The notes beneath the pieces were generated by a model, which saw only the letters and a list, made by a program, of their open reading frames with translations, was not told where the DNA came from and ran no database searches. Below are positions 8,651-16,471 of a stretch of DNA of 64,000 nt, in pieces (positions within the stretch are counted from its first letter, which is position 1; every line of letters begins with the position of its first letter). Origin of the DNA: an uncultured Curvibacter sp. (GTDB lineage: Bacteria > Pseudomonadota > Gammaproteobacteria > Burkholderiales > Burkholderiaceae_C); assembly GCA_903828535.1 (NCBI GenBank), contig CAIKMN010000031.1, positions 62,001 to 126,000 on the forward strand, written 5' to 3'. Made by a program: the position numbers and the translations under genes.

Positions 8651-9787
8651 TTATTTCGTTGTCGACTTGTCATACATCCGAGGGACGCCCAAGCACCCCA
8701 CCAACACGGCCACCAAGGCCGCTGCGCCACCGGTGTGCATCACCGCCGCCACCAAGGGCCATCCCAGCACCACATTGCTCAAGCCGGTCAGCGCTTGCAG
8801 GCACAATAAGGCGCCCAAGACCCTCGCCGCTTGGCGCTCATAGCGGGCCAAGCGCCAAGCCATGAAACCGACAAAAGCAAAGACCGAATAAGACACCAAT
8901 CGGTGAGTGTAATGAATCGCCGTGAGCGCCGAGAAGACCAGTGGCTGTCCGTTGCTGCCCATCCCCAAGGGGCGCCAAATTTCAAAGCCTGCCTGGAAAT
9001 TCATTTCTGGCCACCAAGCCCCTTGGCATTGCGGAAAGGTGTTGCAAATCAAAACAGCGTAGTTGGTACTGACCCAACCACCCAACAGCACCTGCAAGGT
9101 CACCAACACCAAAGCAGCCCCCAGGCCCACCTTCATCCGTCGCGACAAAAAGGCGGCAGGTGCAGACCGCTGTTTCGCCATCTGCAGCACCAGCAAGGCC
9201 AGCAAGACGATGCCGCCCAGTAAGTGCAGCGTGACGATGGCAGGTCGTAATTTCAAGGTCACCGTGAAGGCGCCAAAAGCGCCTTGCACCAGCACCCAGA
9301 GCAGCGTGAGCGTCGTGAGAAAAAGGCCCCGACCTTCCGGGCCATCGCGGTGCTCGCGGCGCTCGCGACGCTTAAACAGCGCCCCCAACCACGCCAGCAC
9401 GATCAAGGCGCCGACGGCAGTGGCCAAATACCGGTGCACCATTTCGATCCAAGCCTTGGACTCGCTCACGGCCCCGCTGGGCAGCGCTTCGTGGGCAGCG
9501 GTGATGTCTGACATGGCGGCGAGCGGGCTGGCTTGGCCGTAGCACCCTGGCCAATCTGGACAGCCCAGACCGGAGTCAGTGAGGCGGGTGTAGGAGCCGA
9601 ACATAATCAAATCGAAGGTCAAAAACACGGTGGTGACCGTCAAAGCCGTCCAAAATGATTTTTGTTGACCTGTTTTTTGCGTCCACATTAACCAGGCCAA
9701 GGGGCACAATGCAAACAGGGTGCCGACCAGCGCCACCCGGCCCAGGGGGGCCAGGTTGAACAAACTCAGGGAAGAAGCGGCGTCCAT
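8651..9787 (-). CDS. ctaA: Heme A synthase (COX15/CtaA)
   Basis: CtaA oxidises the C8 methyl group of heme O to a formyl group, giving heme A. The 378-residue protein is strongly hydrophobic with about eight membrane segments. It shows the family segments SYTRLTDSGLGCPDWPGCYG and EMVHRYLA in the first half and IHYTHRLVSY and VMHTGGAA in the second half, supplying the conserved heme-ligand histidines. The gene lies between the SCO-like protein gene and ctaB in one transcription unit. Confidence 0.96.
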   Translation of the reverse strand: MDAASSLSLFNLAPLGRVALVGTLFALCPLAWLMWTQKTGQQKSFWTALTVTTVFLTFDLIMFGSYTRLTDSGLGCPDWPGCYGQASPLAAMSDITAAHEALPSGAVSESKAWIEMVHRYLATAVGALIVLAWLGALFKRRERREHRDGPEGRGLFLTTLTLLWVLVQGAFGAFTVTLKLRPAIVTLHLLGGIVLLALLVLQMAKQRSAPAAFLSRRMKVGLGAALVLVTLQVLLGGWVSTNYAVLICNTFPQCQGAWWPEMNFQAGFEIWRPLGMGSNGQPLVFSALTAIHYTHRLVSYSVFAFVGFMAWRLARYERQAARVLGALLCLQALTGLSNVVLGWPLVAAVMHTGGAAALVAVLVGCLGVPRMYDKSTTK

Positions 9788-9791
9788 GTTC

Positions 9792-10523
9792 TCAACGACC
9801 CTCGGTGTCCCAAGAGGCAGAGGCGCGCAACAAGCGGTCTAAGTCCTTTTTAGCCAGCTTGGCTTGTCCAGCGTCGGCCAAGTCCAAATTCGCGGGAAAG
9901 CGCATCATCCAATGGCCCATGGGGTCCACCAAATAGAGGTGATCCGCCAATCGATGATCGGCCGCTGGCGCCAGCCAAGACTGCAGGACCTCGGGCTTGA
10001 CCCGAAGTACCGTGGCTTCTGTCAATGCGGGCTTCAGTCGCTCCGGCAGCGCTTGCGTGTCGGGCACCAACCAAACCCAATCGACCCGCCCCTTTTCGGC
10101 CCCCAAAGACTCGCGCATTTGGCGTTGTAAAAAGAGGTGTTTTTCACACGCCGGGTCACAAGCGGCATCGGCCACACTGAGCAGCAGCCACTGCCCTTTG
10201 AGGCGGGGTAAATCGAGGGTGGCGCCCGTTTGAGGACCGCTCAGCACTTCCGCCTGTGCAGAAGGCAAGCCTGGTTGGCCAGAAATCAACTCGCCATAGC
10301 TGTGAAATGAATTCGGCCGAATGAAGTAATAAGTGACATAAGACGCGATGACCGGTGAGGCGCAAATCAACAGCACCAAGAGCATTTTGAGGCGTCCCAT
10401 GCGGGTGCGCTCGAACGGGATGGCGGTGGGCGATGGCAGGTTGTGCACAGTCAATTCGAGCACGTGGTCTTGATCATGCACCGTGGGGACAGCGGAGGTC
10501 GCTGGGGAATTTTCAACAGTCAC
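9792..10523 (-). CDS. Membrane-anchored SCO-like protein with a CxxxC motif, cox-cluster associated
   Basis: This 243-residue protein has one membrane segment (about residues 45-65) and a periplasmic domain. Within that domain ACDPACEKHLFLQRQ carries Cys122 and Cys126 in the CxxxC spacing used by SCO copper chaperones. The order of elements (hydrophobic strand WLLLSVADA, then CxxxC, then a helix) resembles a thioredoxin fold. Proteins at this position in Burkholderiales are usually annotated as hypothetical or cytochrome-oxidase associated. The GTG at 10523 is chosen: it overlaps the SURF1 stop and follows AGAGTGG; a GTG at 10532 is also possible. A role in copper or thiol handling is inference. 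Confidence 0.8.
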   Translation of the reverse strand: MTVENSPATSAVPTVHDQDHVLELTVHNLPSPTAIPFERTRMGRLKMLLVLLICASPVIASYVTYYFIRPNSFHSYGELISGQPGLPSAQAEVLSGPQTGATLDLPRLKGQWLLLSVADAACDPACEKHLFLQRQMRESLGAEKGRVDWVWLVPDTQALPERLKPALTEATVLRVKPEVLQSWLAPAADHRLADHLYLVDPMGHWMMRFPANLDLADAGQAKLAKKDLDRLLRASASWDTEGR

Positions 10524-11367
10524 GATTGCCACTCTTTCGCCACTCTTTCGCACTCTTTCGCCACACTTTAAAAAAAGCAAACCAAAAAAACCAAACCGCA
10601 GCCCCCAAGGCCATGGCAAACCATTGGAATGCATAGCCCTTGTGTTTTGCGGTGTCGGCAGCAGGCTCAAACCAGTTGCGCAAAAGGGCATCGGAAGCGC
10701 CCTCCGGGGACAGTTGCACCAAGGACCCACTCAGAAGATTCAAGCCTGTTTCGAGGCGCACTTCAGATTCATCCAGATTCTGCCGCAAATGGGAAAACCC
10801 TGGAGCGGGGGATGTTGAACCCAGTTCCATCAGCTTCGAAGGCGCCAGAGCGATGCGCGCTGTAAAGCTGACTTGGCCGCTCGACGTGAGCACCTCCGGC
10901 AGTTGGTCGCGTTGCAGAAAATGACGCGGCAACCACCCGCGTTGCACCCAGATGGCTTGATCGCTGTGGTCGAGTTGCAACGGCGTGAGTAAAAAGAACC
11001 CCACCTTGCCGTCCATTTGCCGGTTGTCCAAATACACATTGAACTGCGGCAACCAAGTGCCCCGAACCCTGACTCGGCGGTGCAACAAGCGGGGTTGACC
11101 CCAGTCTTTTATCCATTCTTCGGTTGATGCGGGGTTCTGGCCCTGACTTGGGCTCATGTCCAACACCGGCAAATCGCGCTGGGTGGTCATGGCCGTTTGC
11201 CATGCTTGTTTTTCTGCCGCACGGTCCAACTGCCAAAACCCCAGACGAACGGTGACCGAGACCACCACCAAGGTCGCCAAGGCCAGGCCCCAAAACTGAG
11301 CAGCACTCAGGGGCTTTGGCGACGGCTTTTCTGCAGGCTGATGGGGTTCGCGTGATAATGAGGCCAT
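10513..11367 (-). CDS. SURF1 family cytochrome oxidase biogenesis protein
   Basis: SURF1 proteins assist insertion of heme A into subunit I. The 284-residue protein has the expected two membrane segments, one near the N-terminus (about residues 25-45) and one near the C-terminus (FQWFAMALGAAVWFFWF). Between them is a periplasmic domain with the family segments LGFWQLDRAAEK, LDNRQMDGKVGF and VQRGWLP. The last coding bases are an 11-bp repeat giving WRKSAKEWRKSG. The start codon at 11367 shares a CATG palindrome with the divergent DUF2909 gene. No strong Shine-Dalgarno is visible. Confidence 0.95.
   Translation of the reverse strand: MASLSREPHQPAEKPSPKPLSAAQFWGLALATLVVVSVTVRLGFWQLDRAAEKQAWQTAMTTQRDLPVLDMSPSQGQNPASTEEWIKDWGQPRLLHRRVRVRGTWLPQFNVYLDNRQMDGKVGFFLLTPLQLDHSDQAIWVQRGWLPRHFLQRDQLPEVLTSSGQVSFTARIALAPSKLMELGSTSPAPGFSHLRQNLDESEVRLETGLNLLSGSLVQLSPEGASDALLRNWFEPAADTAKHKGYAFQWFAMALGAAVWFFWFAFFKVWRKSAKEWRKSGNRDC
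10529..10560 (-). repeat. Imperfect 11-bp tandem repeat at the SURF1 3' end
   Basis: CCACTCTTTCG (plus-strand reading) occurs at 10529-10539 and 10540-10550, followed by a 10-base copy at 10551-10560. The unit is not a multiple of three, so a gain or loss of one copy would change the SURF1 C-terminus and alter the overlap with the next gene. Confidence 0.85.
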
Positions 11368-11587
11368 GACTTATTTGGTAATTGCAGCGTTTGTCGCTAT
11401 CTTGGCCAGTTTAGGGGCCGCTCTGTTTTTCATGATGCGCGGTTCGGGTTCTGAGGAACAAAAAAACAACCGCATGGCCCGGGCTTTGGCGTTGCGTGTG
11501 GGGTTTTCAATTTTTATTTTCCTGACCATTTTGTTGTCTTGGTGGATGGGTTGGATACAACCCACCGGCATTCAGCCCGGACAATAA
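11366..11587 (+). CDS. Twin transmembrane protein, DUF2909 family
   Basis: This 73-residue protein consists of two hydrophobic helices (VIAAFVAILASLGAALFFMM and a second starting at VGFSIFIFLTILLSWW) joined by a basic, polar loop. It matches the small DUF2909 twin-helix proteins found in cox clusters of Burkholderiales; the function is not established. AGG three to five bases before the ATG supports the start. The ATG shares a CATG palindrome with the SURF1 start on the opposite strand, and the gene ends at a strong hairpin terminator. Confidence 0.88.
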   Translation: MTYLVIAAFVAILASLGAALFFMMRGSGSEEQKNNRMARALALRVGFSIFIFLTILLSWWMGWIQPTGIQPGQ

Positions 11588-11613
11588 AAAAGCGCCGCGA
11601 GGCGCTTTTTTTT
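11586..11613. terminator. Bidirectional rho-independent terminator
   Basis: AGCGCC-GCGA-GGCGCT forms a six-pair stem flanked by A5 on the left and T8 on the right. It works in both directions: for the DUF2909 gene on plus and for coxC on minus. Confidence 0.88.
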
Positions 11614-11630
11614 GGGGGGTTGGCCGCCTC

Positions 11631-12512
11631 TTACATCCAGTAAACCAAGATGTACAAGCCCAACCAAACAACGTCCACAAAGTGCCAATACCAAGCTGCC
11701 CCTTCAAAACCAAAGTGCTTGGTGGGTGTGAAATGGCCTTTTTGCAAACGCAAGGTGATGAACAACAGCATCAACATGCCGATGAAAACGTGGAAGCCGT
11801 GGAAACCGGTCAACATGAAGAAGGTCGAACCATACACACCTGAGGTGAGTTTCAGGTTCAATTCAGAATACGCGTGAGCGTATTCGTAGCCTTGAACAAA
11901 CAAGAACACAATGCCCAATGCCACTGTCAACCACATGAAGCCAATGGTCTTGGACCGCTGACCGGCGATCAAAGCATGGTGAGCAATCGTCAGCGTCACC
12001 CCAGAGCTCAACAACAACGCGGTGTTGATGGTGGGCAACCAGAACGGTGTCATGGTTTGGAAAGGCTCAACAATGTCGCCGGGCGAGGCCGTAGCGCCAG
12101 GCATGACGCTGGGCCACACGGCCTTGAAGCCGGGCCACAGCACCTCGTTGGCCAAGTTGCCCAAAGCCGGCACCGAGTGCATGCGGCACCACCACAAAGC
12201 GGCAAAGAAGGCGCCAAAGAACATGACTTCAGAGAAGATGAACCAGCTCATGCTCCAGCGGTAAGACAAATCGATCTTGCGACCGTATTGGCCTTCTTGG
12301 CTTTCAGAAATGGCGTCAGAGAACCATTGGAACAAAACCACCAAGAACCAAGCCAGGCCAGCAAACAAGATGAACTTGCCGTAATCTTCACCGTTGATCC
12401 ATTGCGAGGCACCAAAAATGACGCCCAACAAACCCACAGCGGCCATGAAAGGATGGCGCGAGCTGTGGGGAACGTAGTAATAAGGCGTTCCACTGTGCGG
12501 GGTCGAACTCAT
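11631..12512 (-). CDS. coxC: Cytochrome c oxidase subunit III
   Basis: Subunit III is an integral membrane subunit of the aa3-type terminal oxidase and stabilises the catalytic core. The 293-residue protein has seven hydrophobic segments and conserved stretches such as FFGAFFAALWWCRMH, TGFHGFHVFIG and AAWYWHFVDVVWL. TAGGAG lies before the ATG. It is the last gene of the structural cox operon, after coxB, coxA, the small assembly gene, ctaG and the DUF2970 gene, and is followed by a terminator. Confidence 0.97.
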   Translation of the reverse strand: MSSTPHSGTPYYYVPHSSRHPFMAAVGLLGVIFGASQWINGEDYGKFILFAGLAWFLVVLFQWFSDAISESQEGQYGRKIDLSYRWSMSWFIFSEVMFFGAFFAALWWCRMHSVPALGNLANEVLWPGFKAVWPSVMPGATASPGDIVEPFQTMTPFWLPTINTALLLSSGVTLTIAHHALIAGQRSKTIGFMWLTVALGIVFLFVQGYEYAHAYSELNLKLTSGVYGSTFFMLTGFHGFHVFIGMLMLLFITLRLQKGHFTPTKHFGFEGAAWYWHFVDVVWLGLYILVYWM

Positions 12513-12577
12513 TTTTTTCTCCTACCTCTTAAAACAAATCACTCAAAATTTCAAATCAGATAAACGCCAGACCCACG

Positions 12578-12757
12578 TCAAGCGGTTACCCAGTGAACCA
12601 ATCCAATCAGGCTGACGACGAACAGCAGCACAGACACCAAAGCCACAATCACCACAGGCACCAGGCCTATTGCTTCACCATCTTTTTGCCATTCGGCGCC
12701 CTTGCGGATGCCCACAAAGGACCACGCAACGGCTTTGAAAGTGCGCAACCAATTCAT
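12578..12757 (-). CDS. DUF2970 family small membrane protein
   Basis: A 59-codon frame starts with ATG at 12757, with AAGGG about nine bases upstream overlapping the ctaG stop. It encodes a basic N-terminus (MNWLRTFKAVAWSFVGIRKG) and then one hydrophobic helix (LVPVVIVALVSVLLFVV). This pattern of a short amphipathic start with an IRKG turn and a single C-terminal helix fits the DUF2970 proteins found between ctaG and coxC in betaproteobacteria. The function is unknown; membership in the oxidase operon suggests a role in assembly or stability. Confidence 0.88.
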   Translation of the reverse strand: MNWLRTFKAVAWSFVGIRKGAEWQKDGEAIGLVPVVIVALVSVLLFVVSLIGLVHWVTA

Positions 12758-12769
12758 CGGACCGCGCCC

Positions 12770-13354
12770 TTAAACACCAATGGGTGCCGGTGGCGTTTTA
12801 CCACCCACTTCAAAGAAAGTATAGGACAGGGTGATGGTCTTGACGTCTTTGGACAACTTAGGGTCAATGTAAAAAACCACCGGCCAAGACCGTTTCTCGC
12901 CAGGCTCAAGGGTGTATTGGTTAAAGCAAAAACACTCCAACTTCGTGAAATACATCGACGCTTGATTCGGGGCATAGCTCGGAATGGCCTGCGCCGACAT
13001 GCGCCGGTTTTGCACATTCTGGAACTCATACATCACCGTGGTCAACTCGCCTGGATGGACGACCACGGAGCGGGTTGCCGGCTGGAAACGCCAAGGACCC
13101 CGGGCATTGGCGTCAAATTCAACGGTGATGTTCCGAGTCAGGTCAATCTGTGTGTTCGAGGGCACCGAAGCCCCCTTGCTCGAAGCCGAGTTGCCCGGCA
13201 CATCACGTTCCGTCAAGGCCAAAATATTGATGCCGGTGGCTTCACAAATTTGTCGGTACAAGGGCACCAAGGCATAGCCAAAAGCGAACATACCCAGCAC
13301 GACCACAGCCAATTTAACGACCATGTTCACATTGTGACGCGAGGAGGCAAGCAT
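12770..13354 (-). CDS. ctaG: Cytochrome c oxidase assembly protein CtaG/Cox11
   Basis: Cox11-type CtaG delivers copper to the CuB site of subunit I. The 194-residue protein has one N-terminal membrane anchor (VVKLAVVVLGMFAFGYALVP) and a periplasmic domain. That domain carries the copper-binding CFCF motif in KLECFCFNQ and the conserved PVVFYIDP segment. It lies between the 37-residue assembly gene and the DUF2970 gene. The start at 13354 has no close Shine-Dalgarno, but the GGGAGGA after the preceding stop is about 16 bases away. Confidence 0.96.
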   Translation of the reverse strand: MLASSRHNVNMVVKLAVVVLGMFAFGYALVPLYRQICEATGINILALTERDVPGNSASSKGASVPSNTQIDLTRNITVEFDANARGPWRFQPATRSVVVHPGELTTVMYEFQNVQNRRMSAQAIPSYAPNQASMYFTKLECFCFNQYTLEPGEKRSWPVVFYIDPKLSKDVKTITLSYTFFEVGGKTPPAPIGV

Positions 13355-13378
13355 GGGAATGTGAGGCCTGTCCTCCCT

Positions 13379-13492
13379 TCAGGGGTGGGACAAGAGGAAA
13401 CCCTTGGCGATAAAACCAATGAAAAACACCAGGGCCACTGAGGCCAAGATCAACGCCATTTTGACGTTGCTTTTCTTTTGTTCTGGTGTCAT
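13379..13492 (-). CDS. Cytochrome oxidase small assembly protein (37 residues)
   Basis: A 37-codon frame between coxA and ctaG encodes a basic start (MTPEQKKSNVKMALI) followed by a single hydrophobic helix ending in SHP. Very small single-helix proteins at exactly this position are annotated in many Burkholderiales as cytochrome oxidase small assembly proteins. Position, strand and composition all fit. Its role has not been worked out as far as I know. Confidence 0.82.
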   Translation of the reverse strand: MTPEQKKSNVKMALILASVALVFFIGFIAKGFLLSHP

Positions 13493-13523
13493 TTGAGCCA
13501 CGTTAAGTACCAACCGCGTTCGA

Positions 13524-15149
13524 TTAACCGATGACGCGGGTGGCGTCAGCGTTCAACTTGGGTGGGTTTTCAAAGGTGTGGAAAGGCGCTGGAGAGGGCA
13601 CTTCCCATTCCAAACCTTCGGCACCTTCCCAAGGCTTTTGGGTCGCTTTTTCACCCTTGCCGCGCATGGCGGGCAAGACGACAAACAAGAAGAAGTAAAC
13701 CTGCGCGAAGCCAAAGAAGAACGCACCCACCGACGCCACGGCGTTGAAATCAGCGAATTGCATGGGGTAGTCGGCATAGCGACGGGGCATGCCAGCCAAG
13801 CCCAAGAAGTGCATGGGGAAGAAGGTCACGTTGAAGGCGATCAATGACACCCAGAAGTGAATCTTGCCACGGGTTTCGTTGTACATCACACCTGTCCACT
13901 TGGGCAACCAGTAGTAGACGCCGCTGAACATGGCAAACAAAGAGCCGGCCACCAACACATAGTGGAAGTGAGCAACCACGTAGTAAGTGTCTTGCAATTG
14001 AATGTCGATCGGGGCCATGGCCAAGATCAAACCGGTGAAGCCACCCATGGTGAACACAAAGATGAACCCGACTGCAAACAGCATGGGGGTTTCAAAGGTC
14101 ATGGAGCCACGCCACATGGTGGCGATCCAGTTGAAGATCTTCACGGCGGTCGGCACGGCGATCAGCATCGTGGCGTACATGAAGAACAACTGACCCGTTA
14201 CCGGCATGCCGGTGGTGAACATGTGGTGAGCCCACACGATGAAAGACAAAATCGCGATCGAAGAAGTGGCGTACACCATGGAGGCGTAACCGAATAACTT
14301 CTTACGGGCAAAAGCAGGCACCACTTGGCTGATGATGCCGAAAGCCGGCAAGATCATGATGTACACCTCGGGGTGACCGAAGAACCAGAAGATGTGTTGG
14401 TACATCACCGGGTCGCCGCCGGCAGCGGGGTTGAAGAAGCTGGTGCCGAAGTGGCGGTCGGTCAAGGTCATGGTGATGGCACCGGCCAAAACGGGCATCA
14501 CAGCGATCAGCAGGTAAGCCGTGATCAACCAGGTCCAAGCGAACATGGGCATCTTCATCAGGGTCATGCCAGGCGCACGCATGTTCAGAATGGTGACGAT
14601 GATGTTGATCGAGCCCATGATGGACGACGCACCCAAGATGTGCATGGCAAAAATGCCGCTGTCCATTGTGGGGCCCATTTGCAGAGTCAAGGGCGCGTAC
14701 AGCGTCCAGCCAGCAGCAGGCGCGCCACCGGGCATGAAGAAGGAAGTGACCAGCATCAAGGCCGCAGGAATCATCAACCAGAAGCTGAAGTTGTTCATAC
14801 GGGCAAAAGCCATGTCAGAAGCACCGATTTGCAACGGAATCATCCAGTTAGCAAAGCCCACAAAGGCGGGCATGATGGCGCCGAACACCATGATCAGACC
14901 GTGCATGGTCGTCAATTGGTTAAAGAACTCAGGGTGAAAGAATTGCAAACCCGGTTGGAACAACTCCAAGCGGATCATCAAGGCCAACACACCGCCCACC
15001 ATCAGCATGGTGAATGCGAACAAGAGGTACAAAGTACCGATGTCTTTGTGGTTGGTGGCGTACACCCAACGGCGCCAGCCGGTCATGGCGTGGCCGTGAT
15101 CGTCATGGCCGTCGTGGGCATGGTCGTGGTGGTCAAGAACTGCGCTCAT
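13524..15149 (-). CDS. coxA: Cytochrome c oxidase subunit I
   Basis: Subunit I holds heme a and the heme a3/CuB centre where oxygen is reduced, and pumps protons. The 541-residue protein has about twelve membrane helices. Key residues are visible: HPEVY (CuB His and the cross-linked Tyr), the WAHHMFTTG histidine pair, and [13 protein letters not shown] carrying ligands of both hemes. The His/Asp-rich N-terminus ([15 protein letters not shown]) is a local feature that might bind metal. It follows coxB by 16 bases. Confidence 0.98.
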   Translation of the reverse strand: MSAVLDHHDHAHDGHDDHGHAMTGWRRWVYATNHKDIGTLYLLFAFTMLMVGGVLALMIRLELFQPGLQFFHPEFFNQLTTMHGLIMVFGAIMPAFVGFANWMIPLQIGASDMAFARMNNFSFWLMIPAALMLVTSFFMPGGAPAAGWTLYAPLTLQMGPTMDSGIFAMHILGASSIMGSINIIVTILNMRAPGMTLMKMPMFAWTWLITAYLLIAVMPVLAGAITMTLTDRHFGTSFFNPAAGGDPVMYQHIFWFFGHPEVYIMILPAFGIISQVVPAFARKKLFGYASMVYATSSIAILSFIVWAHHMFTTGMPVTGQLFFMYATMLIAVPTAVKIFNWIATMWRGSMTFETPMLFAVGFIFVFTMGGFTGLILAMAPIDIQLQDTYYVVAHFHYVLVAGSLFAMFSGVYYWLPKWTGVMYNETRGKIHFWVSLIAFNVTFFPMHFLGLAGMPRRYADYPMQFADFNAVASVGAFFFGFAQVYFFLFVVLPAMRGKGEKATQKPWEGAEGLEWEVPSPAPFHTFENPPKLNADATRVIG

Positions 15150-15165
15150 GGATTCTTCCCCTTAA

Positions 15166-16341
15166 TTACTTGCTACGTTGAGCCAGCACTTCGGCAGGCT
15201 GAACCAATTGACCGGTCTTGTTAGACCAGTTGTTTTTGGTATAGGTCACAACAGCGGCGATGTCGGTGTCAGACAAAGCTTTCCAAGAAGGCATGGCGCC
15301 GTTGTTTTGACCGTTCAACAACACTTGAATTTGCTTGGCGTGGTCTTCAGCCAAGACCACCGCTGCGCCGTCCAATGGCTTGACAGCGCCGCCACCCTTG
15401 CCGTTTTGCTGGTGGCAAGCCACGCAGTTGGTGGCGTAAACCTTTTCGCCGCGCTTCACGATTTCTTCGTAAGTCCAAACCTTGCTTGGATCATCGGCTT
15501 TGGCCGCCGCCTTTTTCAGCTCGGCTTGCACCCAGGTTGAGTAATCTTCCGCCGACAACACCTTCACAGTGATGGGCATGTAAGCGTGCTCTTTACCACA
15601 CAACTCAGAGCATTGACCGTAGAAAGTACCGGTCTTTTCAGCCTTGAACCAAGTGTCACGCACAAAGCCAGGGATGGCGTCTTGCTTGACACCGAAAGCG
15701 GGCACCGACCAAGAGTGAATCACGTCGTTGGCGGTGGTGATGATGCGCACTTTTTTGCCAACGGGGACCACCAAGGGGTTGTCCACGCGGAACAGGTAGT
15801 CCACAGGAATGGCGCCTTTAGCACCTTCATTGGACAGGTTGCGCTGATCGGTATCCAAGGTGGAAATGTAGGAGAGGCCTTCGCCCTCACCCTTGAGGTA
15901 GTCATAACCCCATTTCCACTGATAACCCGTTACTTTGACGGTCAAGTCAGAGTTGGTGGTGTCTTTCTGGGCCACCAACACTTTGGTGGCTGGCAGGGCC
16001 ATGAAGATCACGATGATGAAGGGGGCTGCTGTCCAGAGCACTTCCACCGTCACGGATTCACTAAAAGTAGCGGGTTTATGACCCACCGATTTGCGGTGCT
16101 TCCAGATGGAATAGAACATGACCGCAAAAACGGACACGAAAATCACCAAGCAAATCACCATCATCATGGCGTGCAGGAAGTGCTGCTCCTCGGCGATTTT
16201 GGTGACTGCAGGCGTCAGATTCATCTGCATCACGGCAGGACCGCCTGGCAAGTTTTCAGTGGCTTGCGCCACACCCGTACCGAAGGTAGCTAGAGCACCC
16301 AAAAGGCCAGCGGCCATGGGATTGGAAATGCGCTTCATCAT
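15166..16341 (-). CDS. coxB: Cytochrome c oxidase subunit II with C-terminal cytochrome c domain
   Basis: Subunit II accepts electrons from cytochrome c at its CuA site. The 391-residue protein has a signal peptide, two membrane helices and the CuA motif CSELCGKEHAYM. It is extended at the C-terminus by a class I cytochrome c domain with CVACHQQNGKGGG and a later Met (GAMPSW) as probable axial ligand. That is the caa3-type architecture, with a covalently attached electron donor. It is the first gene of the cox operon. Two adjacent ATG codons (16341 and 16338) could start it. Confidence 0.97.
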   Translation of the reverse strand: MMKRISNPMAAGLLGALATFGTGVAQATENLPGGPAVMQMNLTPAVTKIAEEQHFLHAMMMVICLVIFVSVFAVMFYSIWKHRKSVGHKPATFSESVTVEVLWTAAPFIIVIFMALPATKVLVAQKDTTNSDLTVKVTGYQWKWGYDYLKGEGEGLSYISTLDTDQRNLSNEGAKGAIPVDYLFRVDNPLVVPVGKKVRIITTANDVIHSWSVPAFGVKQDAIPGFVRDTWFKAEKTGTFYGQCSELCGKEHAYMPITVKVLSAEDYSTWVQAELKKAAAKADDPSKVWTYEEIVKRGEKVYATNCVACHQQNGKGGGAVKPLDGAAVVLAEDHAKQIQVLLNGQNNGAMPSWKALSDTDIAAVVTYTKNNWSNKTGQLVQPAEVLAQRSK

Positions 16342-16471
16342 GTTTACTTTTTCAAATTAACAACCAACCCAGAGCAGCAGAGCTGCAACCAGAAGCAGGC
16401 GTTTGAAGAGGCTAAACCCCTCCTCAAAGCCCTCGAATTTTGACACAAATCAATTGTCTCTAAACGTGTTT

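Noticed and set aside
14325-15224. Long plus-strand frame opposite coxA
   Set aside because: Low-complexity His/Gln/Gly-rich translation with no start signal, lying entirely across coxA.
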